This document shows positions 7,381 through 13,100 of a stretch of DNA of 15,097 nucleotides, piece after piece. Source of the stretch: DATNPH01 sp036703315. Its GTDB lineage: Bacteria; Cyanobacteriota; Cyanobacteriia; Cyanobacteriales; Coleofasciculaceae. The notes under the pieces were generated by a model, which searched no databases, had not been told where the DNA came from, and worked only from the letters and a program-made list of their open reading frames with translations. The DNA lies in the NCBI GenBank assembly GCA_036703315.1, contig DATNPH010000067.1, positions 1 through 15,097 on the forward strand. Direction: 5' to 3'. The stretch's first letter is position 1, and the number at the start of each line of letters is the position of its first letter. A program made the translations under genes and the position numbers.

Positions 7381-7818
7381 CTAGACCCGGCAAAGACGGT
7401 GCAGGATATTCATCAACTGTTCCCCATCTTCCAGGTAGGTCACGTACTCGCTTTCGCCTACCAAAACGTCCTTGCCTTCCATATCCTCCCCGTACTGCTC
7501 AGCCATGACGACAATGGGCGTATGGCTGAGGAGTTCCGCGCCTTGGCGGATGCGCCGCCCCATGTTAACGAACTCGTCTATCGACAGTCTGACTTGGTTG
7601 AGCAAAATCAGGTCAGGGCGATCGCGCCCACCACGCGCCAAGGCGATCGCCTCTTCTTCGTGTAGCGCCACAAGCACCTGGTAGCCTCGGTTGCGAAGGT
7701 TTTGCCTCAGGATCGGGCGGGTGTCGTCATCCTGTTCGACCATCAGGATTGTCGGTGAGGCATGTTTTTTCTCGTCCATTTGTTCGCTGTTTAACCACAA
7801 TGCAGTATAATCAGCCAT
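7381..7818 (-). CDS. Degenerate response-regulator receiver protein
   Basis: A single CheY-like domain of 145 residues. I chose the ATG at 7818 because AAAGGA lies 5 nt before it and it overlaps the end of the Crp-like gene by 8 bp, as in coupled genes. The fold is recognisable: T-I-L-M-V-E-Q-D-D-D (23-32), L-x-x-x-G-Y-Q-V (41-48), P-D-L-I-L-L (68-73), T-P-I-V-V-M-A (100-106). The phosphorylation machinery is mostly gone. The acceptor Asp is Asn74, the Ser/Thr switch position is Ala106, and the conserved Lys near the end is missing (Y-L-E-D-G, 128-132). Only the acidic pair remains. It probably cannot be phosphorylated in the usual way and may act as a protein-binding pseudo-receiver. The partner is unknown; the overlapping Crp-like gene is the obvious candidate. 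Confidence 0.75.
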   Translation of the reverse strand: MADYTALWLNSEQMDEKKHASPTILMVEQDDDTRPILRQNLRNRGYQVLVALHEEEAIALARGGRDRPDLILLNQVRLSIDEFVNMGRRIRQGAELLSHTPIVVMAEQYGEDMEGKDVLVGESEYVTYLEDGEQLMNILHRLCRV

Positions 7819-8209
7819 CTCTGTCCTTTGCTCCAAGCAATCGATCATATTCCTCTGTGATAACGCTGAAACACTCGCACGCAGACGTTTCCAGCTCTTG
7901 CTGCTCCAGGATCTGGACGTGACCTCGGTGATAGCGGATCAGACCCCTCTCCTGAAGCTTTTGGGCAGCTTGGGTGACACCAGCGCGGCGCACGCCCAGC
8001 ATATGGGCGATGAACTCCTGTGTCAGCTTAAGGTCATCCGAGTCAACGCGGTCTTGCGCTTCGAGCAGCCAGCGTGCCAAGCGTTGGTCTAGATTGTGAA
8101 GACTGTTACAGCCGGTGGTTTGCGAGATCTGCGCGATCAGGGCTTGTATAAGGACTTTAAAGATTTTCAGTTCTCCCCTTAATAAAGAGGGGTTAGGGCG
8201 TGTTTTCAA
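7811..8209 (-). CDS. Crp/Fnr-family DNA-binding protein lacking the sensor domain
   Basis: 132 residues, about the C-terminal half of a cyanobacterial Crp/Fnr regulator (usually 220-240). It keeps the hinge helix (L-I-Q-A-L-I-A-Q-I-S-Q-T, 20-31), R-L-A-R-W-L-L (43-49) and a complete winged helix-turn-helix (61-104: L-T-Q-E-F-I-A-H-M-L-G-V-R-R-A-G-V, then G-L-I-R-Y-H-R-G-H-V-Q-I-L), plus C-E-C-F near the end. The N-terminal cyclic-nucleotide-binding beta-barrel is missing and no relic of it lies upstream. The first 11 residues (with P-N-P-S-L-L-R-G) are a translated palindromic repeat at 8175-8192. The only start seen is TTG at 8209. It overlaps the coiled-coil gene upstream by 17 bp and the receiver gene downstream by 8 bp. 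It may be a pseudogene or a sensor-free DNA-binding protein; the intact frame favours some function. Confidence 0.7.
   Translation of the reverse strand: MKTRPNPSLLRGELKIFKVLIQALIAQISQTTGCNSLHNLDQRLARWLLEAQDRVDSDDLKLTQEFIAHMLGVRRAGVTQAAQKLQERGLIRYHRGHVQILEQQELETSACECFSVITEEYDRLLGAKDRDG
8175..8192. repeat. Cyanobacterial palindromic repeat at the Crp-like gene start
   Basis: CCCCTTAATAAAGAGGGG is an interrupted palindrome of the C-run/TTA/G-run type common between cyanobacterial genes. On the minus strand it is read as N-P-S-L-L-R-G at the start of the Crp-like protein. It marks the point where homology to the Crp family begins. Confidence 0.65.
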
Positions 8210-8645
8210 ACTTGCCTACCCGAAACTGGTAGTAATTTTGAAGTTCTATGTTGAGGTCTTCAATTTCTTTGTAGCAAGCTTCTACTTCCTCTTGCCAAAA
8301 ACCTATCTTCTGGCTTTCAGCGACTAATTCTCGTTTGAGAGATATTACTTGCTCCTGAGAGATCTCTAATTCTTCAGAGATTGCTGAATTTAGGGTAACT
8401 ATTTCCTTAATTTTTTCAGAGGTACATTTCAGCGTCGCCGCACAAAGTTTAAGTAGTTGGTCGCCTAAAAAAATACCCAAGTTTTTTTTATCTTCTGCTG
8501 GTTCTACCTCTCTAGGTTTAAGTTTCAATTCCTGAACTTCTATCGAATTATTTGTACTCATCCCCAAACTTTTGTGAATAGTTTGCAAGTTGTCCTGGAT
8601 TAAGTTCTCAAGGGCAATTAACTCTGTGAGTTGGGTGTCTTTCAT
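8193..8645 (-). CDS. Coiled-coil hypothetical protein
   Basis: A 150-residue protein with no family I recognise. I chose the ATG at 8645 (M-K-D-T-Q-L-T-E-L-I). The frame can be extended to a GTG at 8723, but that adds a hydrophobic stretch encoded by very AT-rich DNA that looks like a promoter region. Most of the protein has helical heptad character: residues 4-30 (L-T-E-L-I-A-L-E-N-L-I-Q) and about 80-145 (S-E-K-I-K-E-I, then I-S-Q-E-Q-V-I-S-L-K-R-E-L, then I-E-D-L-N-I-E-L-Q). No signal peptide, membrane segment or catalytic motif is seen. The stop lies 17 bp inside the Crp-like frame, so its end coincides with the palindromic repeat junction and the last residues may not be original. Base composition is more AT-rich than its neighbours. 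A structural or protein-binding role is only a guess. Confidence 0.55.
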   Translation of the reverse strand: MKDTQLTELIALENLIQDNLQTIHKSLGMSTNNSIEVQELKLKPREVEPAEDKKNLGIFLGDQLLKLCAATLKCTSEKIKEIVTLNSAISEELEISQEQVISLKRELVAESQKIGFWQEEVEACYKEIEDLNIELQNYYQFRVGKFENTP

Positions 8646-8896
8646 AGAGGTAGGGTTGGCAAGAACCTTTGCTAAAGTTACGTGAGGTATAAATATAAAA
8701 ATAATTGTCAACTGATGTAACACAAATACCCGTTACCTAAGCTAATAGTCATTCAAGTTACATTGTGCTACTCGCTCAAAGTTTTGCCACCACTCTATTA
8801 AATAAAGTATTTTGTATTTTGTAGGGCTTTAGGATTGGATCGATTACACTTTATAGTAGAAAGTGCGGCTTGCAGTAGGGTATGGGAACCTTGGTG

Positions 8897-9091
8897 TTAA
8901 GTATTATTGAGTAAGCGATAAATCTGAGTAGCTCTGCTTTTCAGCTGATCGTGAACAATTTGATAGCGGATTCTGCCTTGCTTTATCAATTCATCACTTT
9001 TGGCTCTAACCACCGCACTTTTGTCTATAATGGCAGCACTTCTGGCTTGAATCGCCGCACATTTAGCTTCAATTTCAGTTTGAATAGGCAT
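8897..9091 (-). CDS. Small helical hypothetical protein
   Basis: A 64-residue protein that is probably a single long helix. Small residues recur regularly in A-A-I-Q-A-R-S-A-A-I-I-D-K-S-A-V-V-R-A-K-S, giving two related 8-9-residue units (A-A-I-x-A-x-S and A-V-V-x-A-x-S). The ATG at 9091 has only a weak GAAG upstream. No family is recognised. It stands alone between the coiled-coil gene and the receiver fragment, all on one strand. The regular amphipathic pattern favours a real protein over a chance frame, but I am only moderately sure. Confidence 0.45.
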   Translation of the reverse strand: MPIQTEIEAKCAAIQARSAAIIDKSAVVRAKSDELIKQGRIRYQIVHDQLKSRATQIYRLLNNT

Positions 9092-9228
9092 ATCTAAGCT
9101 TCAGATAAATCTTCTGTACAATTCCACTAATCTGACACAGTTTTAAGTGCTGTATCAGTACGTTTTCGTACATAAATAGCTCAAACTTTAAGCAACCACG
9201 GCTTTAACGCAGTGGATCTGTGGGATTA

Positions 9229-9516
9229 TCAACTACTGCGTCCCATCAAGGTTGCAACTAGCGCAATTAATTGGGCTGGCTCTACTGGCTTGGCTAGATG
9301 CTTTTGAAAACCTGCCGAGAGAGCTTGCAGAGAGTCACTCTTACTAGCATAGGCACTTAACGCGATCGCCCGAATCTGTCCTCCTTGCTCTGGCGGCATC
9401 GCTCTAATTTGACGGATCAACATATAGCCATCCATTCCGGGCATTCCAATATCACTGAGCAGCAGATCTGGCGTCTCTAAAGCTAGTGCTTCTAGTGCCT
9501 TTCCTGCCAATTCCAC
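9229..9516 (-). pseudogene. Receiver domain fragment, 5' end lost at the IS right end
   Basis: 95 residues of the end of a response-regulator receiver, of the type attached to cyanobacterial hybrid histidine kinases. The phosphoacceptor Asp22 is in L-L-L-S-D-I-G-M-P-G-M-D-G-Y, a Ser stands at the switch position (I-A-L-S-A-Y-A), and the Lys in H-L-A-K-P-V-E-P is present. About 30-40 N-terminal residues, including the first strand and the acidic pair, are missing. The frame enters the DNA next to the IS605-type right-end hairpin (9528-9557), where a stop codon closes it. The kinase part is not found in the window beyond the IS remnant. The fragment would not fold as a complete receiver. Confidence 0.8.
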
Positions 9517-9525
9517 AGCTATGAA

Positions 9526-10137
9526 CTACTCCGACCTGCTCACCCTGAGGTCGGAGTTTTCAACCTCAACAGCAGATCGTCGTTTTTCGCGCTTCTTCGT
9601 CCCTAGTTGCCGCATACGTCCGCAATTGGTAGAGCTAGGCGACTCTGCGCGTGAAGAGGACAGTTCCTGCCCCCTTGCCCAAATCAAATTGACTTGAGCG
9701 GCATTAACATCTCTATCTTCGACGTGATTGCAGTTAGGATTGGAGCAAGTGTGTGTTCTGTCTGCTAATGTTTTAGGTGTCAATTCCCAGCATTTGGCAC
9801 ACCGCTGAGTAGGCTTAAGCATTTGAGTCGGGGACTCCGCGTAGAATCCTCCTGCCTCAGCTAATTTGTACTCAAGCATTTGTCCAATCATTCCAAAGCC
9901 TACATCAAGAATTGAACGATTAAGCCCTGATGTTTGAGCCTTACGTTTTCCTATGAAGGCTTTGGCTATCATCCCTTTAACGTTCAACCTCTCACCAGCA
10001 ACTAGGCTATTACCGCTAACTATGTTACTGGTTGTTTTGTGCAACCAATCTTCTGTTTGGCTTGCGACCTTTCTCTGAAGTTTTGAAACCTGTTGTCGTT
10101 CGCGCTTCCAGCGTCGTGAGCCTTTTACTGTCTGCAT
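9526..10137 (-). pseudogene. tnpB: TnpB (IS605 OrfB) C-terminal half
   Basis: 203 residues of an RNA-guided nuclease family normally about 400 long. Retained: the helical segment R-R-W-K-R-E-R-Q-Q-V-S-K-L-Q-R-K-V (8-24), L-N-V-K-G-M with a Glu at 49 at about the RuvC-II position, the zinc finger (Cys113, Cys116, Cys131, Cys136) and the RuvC-III motif D-R-D-V-N-A-A (141-147). Lost: the N-terminal domain and RuvC-I with its catalytic Asp, so the fragment cannot cut DNA by the family's mechanism. The ATG at 10137 is not a natural tnpB start. The frame continues upstream through only two codons to the NRPS TAG. The C-terminal codons and stop overlap the right-end hairpin, as expected for the omega-RNA region. 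Confidence 0.85.
9528..9557 (-). repeat. IS605-type right-end hairpin
   Basis: ACTCCGACCT (9528-9537) and AGGTCGGAGT (9548-9557) are perfect inverted copies around a 10-nt loop. It overlaps the last codons and stop of tnpB. In this family, subterminal hairpins here are bound by TnpA, and the same region forms the 3' part of the omega-RNA, whose guide is read from the DNA just beyond the right end. Confidence 0.75.
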
Positions 10138-10143
10138 TAGATT

Positions 10144-13100
10144 CTACTGACTTTCTTTGTTTAGCGAAGATAGCTTTATGCGCCGCGCCTCACGAGAAAT
10201 TGGAACTAAGGCTGGAGCCTGACTTGGACGCTTGCTGTCTTTCAAGCTTTCAACCACTTTTGAGAGTTGGGCGATCGCAGGTGCTTCAAAAACACTCCGC
10301 AAAGGCAACTCCACCCCGAATGCATCGCGCACTCTGGAGACAAGTTGAGTCGCCAGTAAGGAATGACCCCCCAATTCAAAAAAATTGTCGTGAATACCTA
10401 CCCGCTTAAGTCCTAGAACAGAGGCAAAAATTTTCACTAGCACTTCCTCTGTGGGAGTCCGAGGCGCAACATAACCTCCTACCAATTCTAGATTGACTGG
10501 TTCAGGTGTAGGTAAAGCACGGCGATCCACTTTGCCATTAGGGGTGAGAGGTAGGGACTCCAGCACCATAAAAGCCGAAGGCACCATATACTCAGGCAGC
10601 TTTTGAGCCAGATAAGTCTGTAACTGCGGCACCAACTTACGCGCTGCTTTCGCTTGCAAGGGATTATTAGCATAAGAACGCCACGGACGTAGCCGTTCCA
10701 CCTGCTGCACCAATGGCATCAAATGCCTCACACGTTCCTGTCCCTCAGCTTGAGTGCTTACAAACAACACGTCATAGCGTCCTTCACTACCGGAATCTGA
10801 CCAGCTAATATCAACGCTGTACGGTAACTCTTCACCCAAAGCCCATAAATCCTCTGGTTCCACTCCCAAATCCTGGAGTTCCTGCAAGGCTTTGTGCATC
10901 TGTCCTGCCGTTTTAAATTCTTCTGCGTCCGACAGCCATTCGGCTGTCTTAACTGCTGCAATCACCCGCGCATTAGGTATCCGACTGATGCCTAGCATTT
11001 CTGGTTGGGTTTCGACCAATAACTGACGCACCTTGGCTACAGTCAAATCATCTTTGCACCACTCCAGCCATGTTGATTCCTTCTGACCCGTTAGAAAAGG
11101 AAGGTCGAGCAGATCTGTCTTACTCCCCCCTTGGCAAGGGGGGCTGGGGGGGTCAGTTTCAACCCCCACAGAGAGTATCGCGTTGTAACGAAACTGAGTT
11201 AATTCATTATGATGCCGACCCCGCATTAGCTGAATCTGTACGTCGCTAATCTGAGGAAAACGCTGCTTTAATGCAGTAAAGAAGGCTGGGTCAATCACTA
11301 ACTCCGTTTCTTGAAACATTTGCATTTGTACCCGTTGTTGCAACTGTTCGCGGGTGAGCGAGGGTTCTGCTTGATACAGTTGCACCTCGCCGTGAAATGC
11401 TTGTAACAGGGGGAGACTACGCACATCTCCAATGAAGATAAAGCCACCTGGAGCTAACGCTTGCACGGCGTCCTCCAATACGCGCACAAGATAGTCAATA
11501 CTGGGAAAATATTGCACAACGGAGTTAAGAATCACCGCATCAAAAGCTCCTGCCTCCATGCCCTCAAAGTCAGTTGCCATCCTCTGGAGTAGCGTCACTT
11601 GATCTAACTCTTGCTTTGCCAACTGCTGCCGGATGTAGTTGAGTGATGGTAGGGAAAAGTCTGTTCCCCAGTATTTACTGCACTCGGGTGCAATTCGGAA
11701 CAACAATAGACCCGTCCCGCACCCAATCTCTAGCACTCGGCTGGGTTGCAAAGCCAAAATCTGCGCGGCTTGATTGTTTACCCACACGCGCATTTGTTCT
11801 GCTGGAATAGGCTGATTGGTGTAACTGCTATTCCAGCCGACAATATTAAATGTCAGATCTGAATCAGCAGCCGGTTGATTGTAAGTCTCGTTGTAGAGCA
11901 TCTGCCATTGCAACACCTGTTCATCCTGCAATGAGGTTTCTTGCATCTGCTTCTGACTACTGTTGTCTTCAGCATTCAGCGCCACATAAACCACTAAGCG
12001 TTTTTCGCCCGATATATCCTCACGAGTCATCACTACGGTTTGCAGCACTGCCGGATGCTGATTCAGTACTGACTCAATTTCTCCCAACTCAATACGGTAG
12101 CCGCGAATCTTCACCTGATCGTCCAGGCGACCTAAAAATTCAATGTTGCCATCGGGTCGATAACGAACCAAATCTCCTGTTTTATAAAGATGTGCTGAAG
12201 ACGGCAAAAGGCAAAAGCCAGAAGGCAAAGAAGACTTTTCTCCCTCTGTTTCTTTTTGCTTGATGAAAGGATTAGAAATGAATCGCTCAGCTGTTAAATT
12301 GTCTCGATTTAGATAACCTCGCGCCAGTCCATCACCACCAATGTGCAATTCACCAGCAACGCCAATCGGTACAGGTTGTAAATACTTATCCAGGACATAA
12401 ACTTGAATGTTGGCAATGGGGCGACCAATCACAGGCGCTACGGGCGTATGGCAATACGCCCCTACTGCCTCTCTAACAGGAACATGACCGGATGTTGTAA
12501 CAACTGTATTCTCAGTTGGCCCATAATTATTTACTATCTGGAAAGGATGGGAAGCTGAGGGATACTGATGGAGTTTGTCTCCTCCTGTCAGTAAGAGTCG
12601 TAAAGCGGCATTATTAGACCAATCTAATAACAAGACTTTTTCGGCTAAAGGTGTCGGCAAAAAGCTAATTGTTATCGCTTTTGATACTAGCCAATCTCGC
12701 AATTGCTCAGGCGATCGCCTAATTTCATCAGTTGGAAAGTAGATGCTAGCGCCTGCACTTAGATAAGGCCAAATTTCCCACACACAAGCGTCAAAGGCAA
12801 CCCCTGCCACCTGCGTTGCTCGGTCAAGCGGTGAAACGCCAAACGCTTGTTGATGCCAAAAAACTAGATTTAACAATCCACGATGTTCAATTTCAACCCC
12901 TTTAGGTTTTCCTGTAGTGCCAGAGGTATAGATAACATAAGCCAGATTATCTGTTGTTACGTTACTGCTAGGATTAGCATCGGTTTCTTGGGCAATAGTT
13001 TCCCAGTTCGTGTCTAGACAGATAACTTGTGATTTATTATGCCTTCCAATGCGATCGACCCACGGCTGTTGAGTTAATACAACTGACACTTGGGCATCTT

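Larger units (their letters stand above)
9517..10143 (-). mobile_element. IS605-family remnant: truncated tnpB with right-end hairpin
   Basis: It contains the 3' half of tnpB and, at its end, a perfect 10-bp stem hairpin typical of the right end of IS200/IS605 elements. There is no tnpA, no tnpB 5' half and no left end: the NRPS stop codon lies directly beside the truncated tnpB. The outer limits are set by the NRPS end (10143) and the start of the receiver homology (about 9516); the exact right end cannot be fixed by eye. Confidence 0.75.

Noticed and set aside
7258..7665. Plus-strand open frame running from the intergenic repeats over the receiver gene
   Set aside because: Its second half is the complement of the recognisable receiver protein and the first half is repeat DNA, so it is an artefact.
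8683..8711. TTGACA on the minus strand (8711-8706) as a -35 box for the coiled-coil gene
   Set aside because: The only -10-like hexamer downstream, TATACC, is about 14 bp away, and at the normal 17-bp spacing there is no match. It is AT-rich, so it may hold a promoter, but I cannot define one.
8847..8865. Small palindrome CACTTT/AAAGTG between the two helical proteins
   Set aside because: A 6-bp stem in AT-rich DNA without a T-run or partner sites is not distinguishable from chance.
9526..10137. Functional TnpB nuclease
   Set aside because: The RuvC-I half with its catalytic Asp is missing and the frame begins next to the NRPS stop, so it is a remnant.
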